Shown: piece after piece, positions 1-11,610 of the stretch
Layout: the number at the start of each line of letters is the position of its first letter
Numbering within the stretch: position 1 is the stretch's first letter
NCBI GenBank assembly: GCA_023313575.1
Contig: JAJTTP010000001.1
Location: 2,232,001-2,296,000 of the forward strand
Direction: 5' to 3'
Source of the DNA: Eutypella sp. D-1
Taxonomy: Eukaryota > Ascomycota > Sordariomycetes > Xylariales > Diatrypaceae
DNA length: 64,000 bases
Notes under the pieces: model-generated
Database searches by the model: none
What the model was told of the DNA's origin: nothing
Seen by the model: the letters and a program-made list of their open reading frames with translations, nothing else
Program-made: the position numbers and the translations under genes

Positions 1-2245
1 GTAGTCTGTAGTCTGGGTAAGTAATGTGATGGCTCGGAACATTGGTTGGAACATTTGGAACAATTGGGAAAAGGCCACCAAGCGGATCCAACTTGAACTT
101 GCTAACCTGGAAAGCCTGAAAAGCCCACCCACTCACCAAAACCTGACAGGCCAGTTTTAGTATAACGTCCCGCTATCCATGGACCCCTAACTACCCTACT
201 TATGTACGCTAAACCCAACAATATGGACCGCTCTGAAGGTAGGTAAGAAGACGAACTGATATATATCTCTTTCCAATATTTCCTCTCGAGATATCGCGTA
301 GGCCAACCTAAGTGAGGGGATGAGCGAACGAATAGACGACGAACAGACTAAGTAAACTTAGGGATTCGATTCGCCTCCAGACTGCGCATAGTATAAGCAC
401 CTACATAGGTGGTTAAGACCACCTAATTTATCATTGGATAAACTCTTCACGTGCCCTTTGCTTGCGTAAGACAAGACCAAAGTAGACAAGACAGACAGAC
501 AGACAGCCGCACTCTCAGACACCTACCTAAGTTATACCATAGGAGAAGAAAGACATAGTGTAGTTAGGGCTGCATGCGCATCGTGACCCGTTGTAGGTCG
601 TCGTGTCTCACTTGATCTATGTACCTCCAGCTTGTATGTATGTACATAGTATACTACTTGTCACGAGGGACCTGCTGACGGGTAATGTCAGCCGCCCTAT
701 GTAAATCCTATCCAACCAGCCAGCCAGCCAGCCCACCCGCTATACAAGACCCAGACCAAGTGCTAATCTTAGTCTACTTAGTGGAGGTTACTTGGTGGTT
801 AGTCGGAATCTATAGCGAGCCGGACTACATACGTAGACGATCACCCGCACGCGCCCTGCTTCATTAGACAGACAGACAAGACATCCAGTACTATATACAC
901 ATTTTCTACCTACATACTTAGTAGTCTAGGTATCATGTAAATATATATCTAGTCGACTTTGTTTCACTTTCAACTCGAGGGACCGACGGACCCTCGAAGA
1001 TTCACATTGAATGTATAACTATATACATGATTCATTCACCAAGTCACCCATCATCAAACCAATCACCCGGGTTCGGGTGCCGGGTGAACCATCAATTACA
1101 AATACAACGCAAATGAACGCATCACAACTTCCTAATATTCTTCCTATTCCTATTTGCTGAACAATCGAGAAGCGCGCTCGAGTCGCTTGATGATCATCGA
1201 TCCTAACTACTACCTGCTGCTGGTACTACTACTGACGTATCTATGGACCCTATAAAAAAAGGGGGGGAGAACAGACAGCACGGGACAGAACGCGCATGGG
1301 TATGTTATACTCACCGAGAGAAAGACCTGGGAGAGGGGGAGAATTTTTCGCATAATCCAGTCGAACTGTCGTGAAGTATTAGGAGAGGGGTGAAAGAGGG
1401 GGGGGGGGGTGAGCAGTCGGGCAGTTGGTAGTCGGTAGGTAGGTATAACAGGTCAAGTAGGTATGCATAGCCGTCGGGAGTTTTGTTGCAAGGACCTGGT
1501 CCAACGGAAAAACACAGGTAATGCCGAAATCGAAATATCAAATGAACTTTTCCTCAAACCCTCTCTTGAAATATAACAAGAAAAAACGCCGGTCTCGTTC
1601 GTCATCGTAAAAGCCCTCGTGAAAATAAAAGAAGAAGAGGAAGAGGAAGAAAAAAAAAAGGAACTGCGGAAGCTTGGTCCACTCCGAGATGCTCGTAACG
1701 CCAAGGGAAACGAGCATAAGGAGTTTCTCTCCAACTTCGTCCCTGTTTTTTTTTCTTCTCATTCTCCTCTTTCTTCTTCTTCTTCTTTGTACTGGAGAAA
1801 GCCCTCGGAACCCTCAGAGAGTTAAGGAGTAACATGTGAAAATATGAAAAAAAAAGCCCACACAAGGAACCCCCGACGATGACGGGGGATGCGCGCCGCG
1901 CGATGACGCAGGAGCCCACAGATAACAACGCACTTTTCTGGTGTGATAGGAAGCCCTCGGCCCTCAGCCCTCAGGATCACCGAGGAAGGGGGGTTAAGTA
2001 GTAGCAGTAGCAGTAGTAGATAAAAAACTACTACTGGCACTCCCCCACCCCTCCACCCTCCGGATCAAAGCCCACAGGTGTATCACAGCTTCCGAAGAAG
2101 CTTAGCCCTCACAAAGTCCACAAAGCCCCCATGGTCGGGAGCCTATGGTTTTTTTTGTTGGAAGCCGACAAACCCACAAAGCCCACCGTTACGTGTCAGA
2201 AGTGCCCTCAGTGCTCACTATGTGCGGCTGCAATCGCTTTCTGCT
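1..2245. other. Intergenic, no gene seen
   Basis: No reading frame here has recognisable protein similarity; the open frames are short and low-complexity. The stretch holds short simple repeats: GACA units near 488-507, CCAG units at 716-733, long A and G runs around 1254-1267 and 1400-1412, and purine-rich tracts at 1620-1660. It lies 3' of the minus-strand RNA-binding protein gene, so its right edge should contain that gene's 3' UTR. Confidence 0.6.
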
Positions 2246-3933
2246 CTAGAAAGTGATCTTCTTGCCCTGGAAGCTCGGTCCGCCTCCACGGCCCCCACCA
2301 AATCCACCACGACCGCCGCCGCGCTGGCCACCACGGCCACCGCCGCCCCGGCCTCCAAAGCCACCGCCGCCGCCACCGCGGCTACCGAAACCACCACGGC
2401 CTCCGCCACGGCCACCACCACGGCCGCCGCTGAAGCCTCCCTCTTGCCGCGGCTTCTGGCTCGCAAAGTCAAGTCGCACAGCACGGGCACCCCGGCCTTC
2501 GCCAATGTACGCGCCGTTCAGGGTGTTGAATGCAGTCTTCGCATCCTCGATTGAGTTGAAGGACACGTAGCCAAAACCCTTGCGGTTTCCAGATTCCCTT
2601 GAAGTAGGTTAGCTTCTGAATGACACGAGTGCGGATCTCTGATATACTCACTGGTCTGTGGGGAGACGAAGGCTCTTGACCTCGCAGGTTTCACTGAAGA
2701 AAGCCGACACCACCTCCTCGTCCGCATCGAAGGGGAGGTTTCCGACAAAGAGAGTGTCACTCTCGGGGCTGACGGAGTCGCCGTGTTGCTGGGCACGCTG
2801 GGTAGCCCGCGCGTTCGGGGTGGCATCCTCAGCGGGCCGGGGGTTGGACGGATCGAGTCTCATACCACGGCCTTCGAGTTCGAATCCCTGCATCTTCTCG
2901 AAAGCGGCCTTGGCATTCTCGTGGGTGTCGAAGTCGACGTAGCCGAAGCCACGGGACCGCTGCATAGCCTTGTCGGTGACAACGCGGGCGTTGGAGAGAC
3001 CCTCGCATTCCTTAAATGCCTCCCACAGCAGGTTGTCATCGATACCCCAGCCAAGGTTTCCAACGAAAAGAGTGTTGTAGTCTTCCGACGACTCAGTCTT
3101 GGTCTTTTTGAAAGGGGTAGCTACCTCCTCATCAGCCTTGCGCTTCTTGGAGTCGGCCTTCTCCTTGACTTCTGGCTTCTTCTCGTCCTCAGAATCAGCG
3201 TCGGAGTCGTCAGAGCTGTCGGAATCGTCCGAGTCTTCCTCAGAGGAATCGTCAGAGTCGTCATCGGATGACTGTGGCCCATGTTAGTCATAGCAAACGA
3301 TATGTGCGGAGTAAAATGGAACTGGAGTCTCACCTTTGCTTTGGCCTTCTCCTTGGCAGCAGGAGCGGCGGCAGCAGGCTTGGCCTTGACGCTGGCACCA
3401 CTTTTCTGGTCGTCGCTGTCATCACTGTCGTCACTGTCGCTGTCCTCTTCCTCATCAGAAGAGTCCGACGAATCAGAGGAATCCGAGTCGGCGGGCTTAG
3501 CCTTGCCGTTCACAGCAGCAGGCTTCGCGGCAGGCTTCGCAGCAGGTTTGGTGGAGCCGTTAACCTTGGGCGCAGCCTTCTTAGTCTTCTTCTCAGCCTC
3601 AGAGTCAGATGAGTCGGAGTCGGAGCCGGAATCGTCAGAATCCGAGTCGGACGAAGCAGCGTCGGATTCAGACTCAGACTCGGCCTTGTCAGAGTCGTTC
3701 TCGGACTCGGACTCAGAGGAGTCGGACTCGGACTCGGATTCACTCTCGACCTTCTTGGACTTCTTGGAGGTCTTCTTCTCCTTGCCATTAGTGGTGGCCT
3801 TCAGAGCGACGTCCTTGGCAATCTTTTTAGACTTGGCCTTGGGCGTGTCGGTAGCTTTGGCGACGCCGGCGTTCTTGACGGTAGAAAGAGGCTTGCCGGC
3901 CTTCGCGGCCTTCGCTTCCTTGACTTTGCCCAT
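2246..3933 (-). CDS. NSR1: Nucleolar RNA-binding protein, NSR1/gar2/nucleolin type
   Basis: Three exons on the minus strand: 3933-3334, 3271-2652 and 2597-2246, giving 523 residues. The introns are 62 and 54 bp, with GTGAGA and GTGAGT donors. The N-terminal half is lysine/alanine rich with long Ser-Asp/Glu runs, the acidic serine tracts typical of nucleolin. RRM1 starts near residue 267 with an RNP2 LFVGNL and has an RNP1 RGFGYVDF; RRM2 starts near 373 with LFVGNL and has KGFGYVSF. RNP1 of RRM2 is formed just after the second splice, which supports that join. The last ~70 residues are a Gly-Arg (RGG) tail. Family knowledge: such proteins act in the nucleolus in pre-rRNA processing and small-subunit assembly. 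The start is the first ATG of the acidic frame, just inside the divergent promoter shared with the complex I gene. NSR1 versus gar2 naming is by architecture only. Confidence 0.93.
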
Positions 3934-4631
3934 TATCAACGATAGAGTGATAGTGATGCAAAGAGTACTGAATGATATCAAGGTATAGAAAGGACCAAGA
4001 TGGTAATGTAATAATAGGACGAAAAGAGGAGTGTAAGTAAAGAAGAGGATGCAAAATTTTGCGACAAGAAAAGATTGTTGCGTTGCAAAAGTTCTTGTAT
4101 TTAATAGTACTGAAACTGAAAACTTTACGGGCGTGGCTGGATCCACGCTTGCGAAGAAAATTTAGATGGACCCTTGGCAAAATTGGAAAAAGATGCAAAC
4201 TGCCAGTGGGGCTAAATCGAATATGGAAGGCGGTAAGCATCTTATCAGCTTATCTCCAGTTTCCGGTTTGCTGATAGCACGGACCATATGGATACCGAGG
4301 ATAACCTTAGATCTTGACTCGATTCTTGCATAATATCACAATATCCATCACAGCTAGTGGACCTGCGGTTGCCCAGTGTTTTTGCCTGAGACTTGAGGCA
4401 TTCATTTATACTTTACTGTGTTGAATTGCTTCAAGCTTACTGGTCGGTCTGATGCCCTATTGAGCTCATCAAGAGAGGTTCACTTCACTCACGTACGGCA
4501 CCAAACTCTCTTCACCTGTCGAAGCTCTTCGTTCGTATATCAACCCACGTCTATCAATTTCTTCAGCCTACTTCCGCTTTCGTCTAGATAAATCCCCGAC
4601 TTGCGTACTTACCCAGGTAGTCAAAGCCAGC
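3934..4631. promoter_or_regulatory. Divergent promoter region between NSR1-like and NDUFB10-like genes
   Basis: These 698 bp separate the start codons of two genes transcribed away from each other, so both 5' leaders and promoters must lie here. Pyrimidine-rich stretches near 4490-4600 precede the plus-strand start. I see no clear TATA box placed for either gene. Co-regulation is inference from layout only. Confidence 0.6.
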
Positions 4632-5079
4632 ATGCCTACCCCTGAGTCCGAGGCCTTTCTGGCCAAGAAGCCGACGGTCCCGCCCTCCTTTGACGGCGTC
4701 GACTACGAGGACAATAAACGACTGAAGCAGGCTCAGGATGCCGTTGTCCGGGAGCAGTGGGTTGGGGTCATGATGGGGCGGCTAGTGCGGGAGGAGCTGT
4801 CAAAATGCTACTACCGCGAGGGCGTCAACCACCTGGAGAACTGCGGCAAGCTACGAGGTCAGTGCCTGCAAAGAAGGAAGAAGAAAGACGAAGGAAGAGA
4901 GGTCCCTTCGCCGGAAGAAGCTCTGCAAATTTTTCAAAATCCTACCTGGCTGCCTGGGTAGCAAAGAGGACAGAGATGCTGATTGATGATGGTGCACAGA
5001 GAAATACCTCCAGCTGCTCAAGGAACACCGCGTACGGGGCTTCCTATTCGAGCAGCAGAACTCCGTTCCGAAGAAGTAA
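4632..5079 (+). CDS. NADH:ubiquinone oxidoreductase (complex I) 12 kDa / NDUFB10 (PDSW) subunit
   Basis: Two exons, 4632-4857 and 5000-5079, split by a 142-bp intron (donor GTCAGT, acceptor CACAG), give 101 residues. The frame opens MPTPESEAFLAKKPT and contains a Cys-x11-Cys pair (CYYREGVNHLENC) near residues 59-71. This matches the twin-cysteine hairpin of NDUFB10-type accessory subunits of the complex I membrane arm, which act in the mitochondrial inner membrane. The second exon supplies the basic C-terminus KYLQLLKEHRVRGFLFEQQN and ends KK. The length fits the fungal 12 kDa subunit. Without the splice the reading frame would run into unrelated sequence. It is probably the counterpart of the Neurospora 12.3 kDa subunit; that identity is from memory of the family. 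Confidence 0.9.
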
Positions 5080-5896
5080 CGGAGGGAAAGAAGAAGAAAG
5101 AAAGTCTGGAAACCCTTCGGAAACTGCTCCGAAACCAGGAAGGATTAGATGGGCGCATTGCGAGTCGCGAAAGGGGGTGTGCTATATACCAGTTCCTCCC
5201 TAATTTCGAACGTATCGTTAAGATATCTACCTACATAGCCCTAGGCAGGTAGATATCTAACAGCCCGCGTGACGGAGGACGGGACGAACGGAGGACGAAG
5301 AGCATGGCCCTCTCACACAACCCGTACGGCGCCATGTGTCTGTCCATATCTTCCAACACAATATTGTACATATGGGTGATTGGTCATTCCAATACCCAAA
5401 AAATTCAAAGCAAGAAAGAAAGAAAAAAAAATTATTGACAAAACTACTTACTGTCCCGTGTCGTGATATATCCCATCTTATGCCATTATTGAGCCCGATA
5501 TCTACCTAACCTACGTATGTACAAAGAGCGAGTAAGTATTATGTAGACACCCTTGCTTACCTAATTCAGATGAGCATCGGCATTTGTGTACTAAAAGCTC
5601 CGGCCGACGGACCGCCCGCCAAATAAAATTTCCAGCGCGGCCAGCCACTAGCGCGAGCAGCAAGCAAGCAATTGAGAATCGACAGCTCTTTGCTCTCCGG
5701 TGCATATGATAGACAAGAATTCTTATAGGCAAGACCTTTTTTTTCTTCTTTTCTATACAGAGGTATTTCCAACGAACGACCCGGTCGAGTGGTCCCTCCC
5801 CTCGTTTCGACGATTCGGCGGCTATCTACTCTGGCCGCCAACCTCCCTTGAGGGGAAAAAAAAAAGAGGAAGAAAAAAACACACAACAACCCCGCC
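5080..5896. other. Intergenic, no gene seen
   Basis: This holds the 3' flank of the complex I gene and the 5' leader of the mL54 gene. There are A-rich runs at 5421-5433 and 5859-5878 and small TACCTACC repeats near 5228-5255. No coding signal was seen. Confidence 0.55.
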
Positions 5897-6672
5897 ATGA
5901 TCTGCCGACGGTGTCTACAGCGGGCGTCGTCCACGACGGCGACGGCGAGGATACGGCCGATACCCTCACAGCAGCACCCCGCCGCCCCGAAATTCTCCCT
6001 CGCTAGCAGAGGTAGTAGCAGGACCTTCACGCAGACGACAGCGCCACGGTCCTCATCGGCAGCAGCAGCCGAGCCGTCTCCTCCTCCGACATCAGCACCG
6101 CCGACGGAAGGAGGAGGAGCGCCGACGCAGTCGATGTCCTCGTGTCCCGAGGGCACCGTGATGACGGGGCTCAACTACTTCAAGAACAAGACCGACCCCG
6201 TCGCGCTGGCCGACGACGCCTACCCGGAGTGGCTGTGGCGGTGCCTCGAGGTGAAGAAGAAGGCCGCCGACGCCGACGCCGACGATGCCGGTGACGAGTT
6301 CTGTAAGTTAGCCCCCCCCCCCTTCCATCAGATGTAACAAGTATGACCAGAAGAAAGAGACAGAAGAACTAACCTCTTTCTTTCTCCTCTTCCCCCCCCC
6401 CCCCCAAAAAAACAGCCAAGTCAAAGAAACAGCGAAAGCTCGCAGCGAAGCGGCAGCGGGCGCTCGAGGCGCGACTGCTGGCGTCGGGCGACCTGTCGGC
6501 GCTGGCGCCCAAGATCCCGCTGCAGCAGCAGAGCGTGAACCTGCCGGCGAACGAGGAGGGCACCGTGGCCGGCGCCCTCGCCGCCGCCCAGGCCCGCGAG
6601 GACCTCCGCCGCGCCATGCACCGCGAGCGCCGCGCCAAGATCAAGGAGGACAATTATCTCAAGAGTATGTGA
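5897..6672 (+). CDS. mrpl37: Mitochondrial large-subunit ribosomal protein mL54
   Basis: Two exons, 5897-6302 and 6416-6672, are joined across a 113-bp intron (donor GTAAGT, acceptor AACAG after C and A runs), giving 220 residues. The first ~40 residues are rich in Arg, Ser, Thr and Ala with no acids, as expected of a mitochondrial presequence. A low-complexity Ala/Pro/Ser linker follows. The conserved core begins GTVMTGLNYFKNKTDPVAL and runs to a YPEWLW motif, which is diagnostic of the mL54 family (yeast Mrpl37). The exon 2 product is highly basic and Lys/Arg/Ala rich (KSKKQRKLAAKRQ), then ends ...KIKEDNYLKSM. The role is structural in the mitochondrial 54S subunit. It faces TAF7 tail-to-tail. 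Confidence 0.92.
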
Positions 6673-7885
6673 GCGTGATCCGTGTTTGGCTCTCGAGGGG
6701 TGGGGGGGATTCGTTTGTTGGTGGTGGGGATGGGATATTTGTACATATGCGTTGTCTATTCATTCCTCCCTCCTCCACCTCCAATCCCTCTCCCATCTAC
6801 CGGTGCCGTGTGTGGTGCGGAAGTATGAGCGGGTGGATATATGGGATGGCATAGGATGCCAACCGCACATGGACATGTCTATCTACCACCCCAGGTGAAG
6901 AGCACGGGCAGGGGGCGGGGGGGGGGGGGGTGGAGAGGGATGTTCAACGGCGGCAGCGACATGGGGACATTGTTTCCTCCGCGCAAGCTTCACTTTTCCT
7001 TTTTCTTCGCCGCGTACAAATGGGCCAGTGCCGTGCACAAAACACTGTACAAACTTGTATAAAAATAGAAGGAAGCATCGCAACGCAATCGCTCTCTCTC
7101 TCTCTCTCTCGTGCTGCTGCATACACAATACAATAACAAGCCCGCCCCTCTCCCACCCCCATCCTCTTTTAAGAAGAAAGCCCCCCGTAAAAAATGACAG
7201 AACACGCCTCGCCTCGCCTCCTCATCCAACGCACACCATTCATTGCATTATCACTGTTGTAGACATGTCGAAGTGGCTGGGTTAAATAATTGGCGACTGG
7301 AACGGGGGGGCGACGAGAAAGCGCAAATAATACAGGCAGATTGGGGGGGTGATATTCCTACCACGTATTACGTCGTACTTTTCTGATAGTCCAGGAGTAG
7401 GTAGTTATAACAAAGCTTCGCCCTATTATTTATATGACAAATTCGCACCGCGCCATATGCTATAGGTATACATACATAACTCCCAGTTGGGGGCGAGGGG
7501 GGGGGGGGGGGGTAAAAATAAAAACAAAAAACAAATTGCTCGATTCGCAGATGCCGTCGTAACCGACAAGCGAATCTCTGGGGTATCTTTTGTAGTGACG
7601 TAAGCCTTCGTTCTCCTTCCTCCCCGCCGACCGCGCATTAGACTTTGTCACCGAACAGCTCAAAAAAAAACAAACAAACACGAACAGCCGACCTCTCTAT
7701 ATGGGCTCTGTATGGGCTTGGTTTGGTTCCCAACAGTTCCCCGGAAAAGCCGCCTACTCTTCCCTGGATACCAGACCGGCAATCCGCCTTTCCCGACCTC
7801 AGGCGCAACAACGCAACCTCTTGGGATATCATATTCGTTGGACCTGAAGTTCGACTTCTATCCACCCCCCCCCCCTCCTCTCCAT
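6673..7885. repeat. Convergent 3' intergenic region with CT microsatellite and G runs
   Basis: This separates the ends of mL54 (+) and TAF7 (-). It holds a (CT)n dinucleotide run at about 7091-7110, a poly-G run at 6917-6930 and another at about 7499-7512, and a C run at 7865-7873. No gene was seen. Both 3' UTRs should be here. Confidence 0.6.
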
Positions 7886-9520
7886 TCAATCCTCGTCCGC
7901 CATTCCGAGGGCAGCCCTCTTGACGGCGATTTCCTTCTTCAGGCTATCGATGCGCCCGATGAGACGTTTCCGGATGATGGGGTTGGACTTGGCGGTCATC
8001 TCGCCCTCGGCCTTGCGCAGCTGGGCCTCGTAGTTGTGGAGGTCGGCGAGCTTCTCCCTGCGCTCCTTCTCGGCGGTGACCTTGTCCTCGTCCTCGTCCT
8101 CGTCCTCTTCCGAGATGTCGCCCTCTTCTTCTTCCTCCTCGTCCTCGTCCTCGTCTTCCTCCGAGGCGACCTCCTCCTGGGCCGCCGCGGGCGTGGTGGC
8201 AGTCAGGGGCGTCGGCGCCTCTAATTGTGTGGCGGGCGTGGCGCCTTCGGGTTCTTCGTTCATCTCCACGTCGCCGTCGAGATCCGCCTCCATGGCAGCC
8301 AACATATCGTCGTCCAGATCTTCGTCGCCGTCGGCGTCCATGTTCTCATCGTGGATGTCGGACTGTTGCGGGAAGTAGCCGTCCTCTTGCACCTCGCCTT
8401 CGGCGTCTTCGTCCTCGTCGTACTCGCCCATTTCGTCGTTTTCAACCCACTCAACTGTAGATTCTAGAGCTGCTTGGTCCTCCTCCATTAACTTCTTGAC
8501 TTGCGAGGCGGTACTCTGCCACTGCTTTTCCGTGATGGTTTTCCTGAAGCGGCGGTTGGCGGCGTCATGCATGGGGGGCGTCAGACCGTGAGGCCACTTG
8601 TGTTCGTTCTTCAGAACCATCGGGGGCAGTGGCACGACCTTGGCCTCGTGCTCGTTCCGGACCTCAGTGAAGCACATGAGCATCTCGACGACATCGGAGT
8701 TCTTCATCATGGTCTTGCGGTCCCAGGTTTTCATGGCCTCGGTAATGGTGGGTAGAGAAACGAGAACGGCGGCGTAATGTACGCCGTTTATAGTGACCAT
8801 AGCACGGCGCTCCTTACCGTCGACGAACTGAACGTTGAAATCTGCTCCGCCGGCTTGTTTAGGCTGTCCAATTGTGCCTTCGGCCAGGGCCTTCCGCAAG
8901 TATTCCAAGGGGGCACCGGGGAGGACACGAAGAATAAATAGCTGTTCGCGAGTAGGGTCGGCCTCTCGGTCGCTGGCCTCAGAGTCATAGGCATCGCCAG
9001 GATGATGCTCGACAGGCTCGCCCCGGGGCTTGAACTTGATCGTACTGATGGGCGTAGCGGTGGTAGCGGTGGTGGCGGTGGGTGTAACCGGGCCGGTTTT
9101 GATAGCAGGTTTAATTTTGATCATCTTATTTGGGCGGCCAGACTCGTGACGGACCGCAGCCATAGGGCGATCCTCGTCACTTTCATAACCACGCTTCTTG
9201 GACTCGATGAGTTTGGCGGTAGGCTTGGATGACCTGCCGGCTTTCGTTTTGGTAAGACTGGGAGGCGGTTGGGGAGTAGGGGTAGCAGCCGGGGTATTTG
9301 GTTGACTAGATATCTTAATCTTGATGGTTCTCTTCTCGCCAGAAGGAGTAGGTACGGATTCGCCGCTAAAAGAAGGTTGTCGTGATGATGTGTTGAGTTT
9401 CAATATTGGTCTTGGGTTCTCGGTTGCTGGTGTAGCTGTGGTGGTGGTGGTAGGAGGCGGCGGCATGTCATTTTGTGTTGTATCTAGCCTCAGCGCAGGC
9501 TTTCCATTAGTGGAAGCCAT
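7886..9520 (-). CDS. TAF7: Transcription initiation factor TFIID subunit 7 (TAF7)
   Basis: Single exon of 544 residues. The N-terminal ~190 residues are Thr/Pro-rich and basic. The TAFII55 domain spans roughly residues 190-330: it opens EQLFILRVLPGAPLEYLRKA, followed by VQFVDGKERRAMVTINGVHY, SLPTITEAMKTWD and the downstream KWPHGLTPPMH. The C-terminal third is strongly acidic with Asp/Glu runs and ends in a coiled-coil-like basic/acidic helix around KRLIGRIDSLKKEI. TAF7 is a TFIID component that binds TAF1 and restrains its activity in pre-initiation complexes in the nucleus. The start is the only ATG that includes the basic N-terminus. It is head-to-head with the TAF3-like gene at 10756, a second TFIID subunit. 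Confidence 0.93.
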   Translation of the reverse strand: MASTNGKPALRLDTTQNDMPPPPTTTTTATPATENPRPILKLNTSSRQPSFSGESVPTPSGEKRTIKIKISSQPNTPAATPTPQPPPSLTKTKAGRSSKPTAKLIESKKRGYESDEDRPMAAVRHESGRPNKMIKIKPAIKTGPVTPTATTATTATPISTIKFKPRGEPVEHHPGDAYDSEASDREADPTREQLFILRVLPGAPLEYLRKALAEGTIGQPKQAGGADFNVQFVDGKERRAMVTINGVHYAAVLVSLPTITEAMKTWDRKTMMKNSDVVEMLMCFTEVRNEHEAKVVPLPPMVLKNEHKWPHGLTPPMHDAANRRFRKTITEKQWQSTASQVKKLMEEDQAALESTVEWVENDEMGEYDEDEDAEGEVQEDGYFPQQSDIHDENMDADGDEDLDDDMLAAMEADLDGDVEMNEEPEGATPATQLEAPTPLTATTPAAAQEEVASEEDEDEDEEEEEEGDISEEDEDEDEDKVTAEKERREKLADLHNYEAQLRKAEGEMTAKSNPIIRKRLIGRIDSLKKEIAVKRAALGMADED

Positions 9521-10755
9521 GCTGGGCTAATGATCAACTAATTGATTGATTGATTTCGTCTTATTTTTCTTTCTCCGGAGCAGACGTGTTATGAAGACGA
9601 AGAAGATATCTGCTCGTTACTTGTCGCTTGCCGCTTGCTGCTTGCTGTTTGTTGCGGATGAAGAAACGTCTAGGTGGGTTGTGGACGCGTGCGCAATAAT
9701 AAGAACCTCAATGGACGTGTCAAGTATTTCATCTCTCGTCTTCGTACTCTGCTGCAGTTTGCGATGCAATAGCGACGAGTAACACAGGGAAGCGTCCCGT
9801 CGCCTTAGACGTGTTTGTCCTCTTTGCAGTTGTATGTGAAAGTTTTAGAGATTTAGAGTGTGGAAGTGTGAATGTTGAGTAAACCTTTGTACGTACTTAG
9901 GTAGTATAGGTATCTGGCCGTTGGTTATTTACTGGGTCGGAGATCGGAGCTTACCAGGTAGGTAGAGCTTATGGATTGGTTTACTCTTTGGTGACTGGTA
10001 ACATGGATGGGCAGGGGTGGGCAACAAACATGCAGGTTCACCTGGCCGTAAAGGTACCTGGGCTGGGGGATCCACTCATCTACATCTGCTATCAAAGATA
10101 CTGAGAAGTGCACTTAATTGCACTTAAACCGAACTACCTTAGTAGGTACTTCCTTTCCATCCCTCAAGGCCCTCCCAAACCTCGGAAAGCCTTCTTCTTC
10201 TCTCTCTCTCTCTCCAGATTTTAAACCACGCCAGCGCATCCCGTCCACCTCCTGCCCACTTCCCTGGACAGTATCGTCGTAATCCCAGTGAAGCTCATAT
10301 GTGAAGCTGTCCGCGTGTTGGCGCACCCCATCCAGGCATGCCTACTCTAGGTATCTGGTAAGCTGTGTAATGTAAGTTGTCAATAGTAAAAATGATATCA
10401 ACCTTGGATCCTTGGAACCTCGAGAATTTTATCAATGGGAAGAGACTAATGTGTAACCTCCTTAAAAAGTAATGGACAGGCCAGGTATAACTTCTATCGG
10501 GTTTCTTCTTCCGAGTCTCTCTACCGATCAATCCTGCTCACCTACAACGACAAAATCGAGTTCACCTCATAAACGACCTGCTACAACAACCTCATAACGA
10601 CGACCTCACATACGGTCTTTTCGAGTCAACACATCACTTCTCTCGACAAAACACACAACCCCGTCACCTTTTTTTTTGTGGTCGCCTTCTTTTCGTAGTG
10701 ACCTACCAGGTAGCTTAGCCAGCTAGCCAGCTCAAAACACCCCTACCCACCCACG
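9521..10755. promoter_or_regulatory. Divergent promoter region between TAF7 and TAF3-like genes
   Basis: These 1235 bp lie between two outward-reading TFIID subunit genes. They contain a TC microsatellite at 10198-10214, a T run at 10671-10678 just 5' of the TAF3-like gene, and GGTAGGTA-type repeats near 9897-9965. No gene was seen inside. Any shared regulation is inferred from position only. Confidence 0.5.
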
Positions 10756-11610
10756 ATGTCTTCGCAAACCCCAGCGCGAGCGCCCACGGCGTCCGAGATC
10801 CACCACGCGCTCCTGCGCCCGGCGATTCTGCAGATCTTGCGCGCGCAAGGCTACTACGCGAGCACGGCGGGCACGATAGACACGCTGACCGAGCTGACCG
10901 GCACCTACATCACCATGATCGCGCGGCAGACCGCGCTGCACGCGGCGCAGAATAACGAGTTCGGCGCGCAGCCCACCCTCGTCGACGTCCGCATGGCCCT
11001 CGAGGACTGCGGCGCCCTGTGGCCCCATCGCGACTTCTCCCCTCCGGAGCTCGAGGGCGGCGACGACGAAGACACCCGCGGCGTCGACGAGTTCATCCGC
11101 TGGGCCAAGGGCAAGAAGAATCAGCGCATTCGCAAGATCGCCGGCCTCGATAAGCCCGTTGTCACCAGCGAGGAGAACGAGGTCGAGGAGCGGGAGACGG
11201 ATTATCTAAGTGGTAAGCGCATCCGCATTTTTTTCCTTGCCGTCACTGTTCTATTCTATATCATTATGTGGCTTGGAGAGTGATGCGCCTGTAGACTAAC
11301 CAATTCACCTCTTCTCTCCCCAACAGCACTGAAGAAGAAGCACAACCGGTCCGACCAGGACTCCAAATACGCGGGCACGATTCTAGGCCGCGGCATCGAG
11401 CACGGCGAGGTCAACGTCGAGGGGGGCAACGCCGACAGCCTGCAGGCGTGGGCCAAGGCGCGGTTGGACGCCGCCGTGCGCGCCCCCGACGAGCCCGGCG
11501 AGCTCCAGAGGCCCGAGCGCACCGGCGACGAGGCCGACTCCAGACCGCCTAGTTCGGGTCTGAGTTCCCTCGCCGACGACGACGTCGAGATGATGGACCT
11601 CGGGAACTAA
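10756..11610 (+). CDS. TAF3: TFIID subunit 3-like protein with bromodomain-associated histone fold
   Basis: Two exons, 10756-11212 and 11327-11610, with a 114-bp intron (donor GTAAGC, acceptor AACAG), give 246 residues. Residues ~10-85 form a histone fold of the Bromo_TP type: SEIHHALLRPAILQILRAQG, then LTELTGTYITMIARQTALHA and PTLVDVRMALEDCGALWP. A conserved fungal extension follows (RGVDEFIRWAKGKKNQRIRK). After the splice comes ALKKKHNRSDQDSKYAGTIL. The tail is acidic and has no PHD finger, which is usual for fungal TAF3 but unlike animal TAF3. TAF3 pairs with TAF10 through the histone fold within TFIID. TAF8 has a similar fold and is the main alternative; the post-fold motifs favour TAF3. 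Confidence 0.82.

Noticed and set aside
1068..1090. Inverted CACCCGGGTTCGGGTG resembling a T-arm
   Set aside because: It is a self-complementary hairpin with no D or anticodon arm around it.
2253..2570. Proline-rich frame opposite the RNA-binding protein gene
   Set aside because: It is the antisense shadow of the Gly-Arg repeat of the real gene.
3281..3988. 235-codon plus-strand Ser/Glu-rich frame
   Set aside because: It is the antisense of the Ser-Asp/Glu tracts in the NSR1-like gene.
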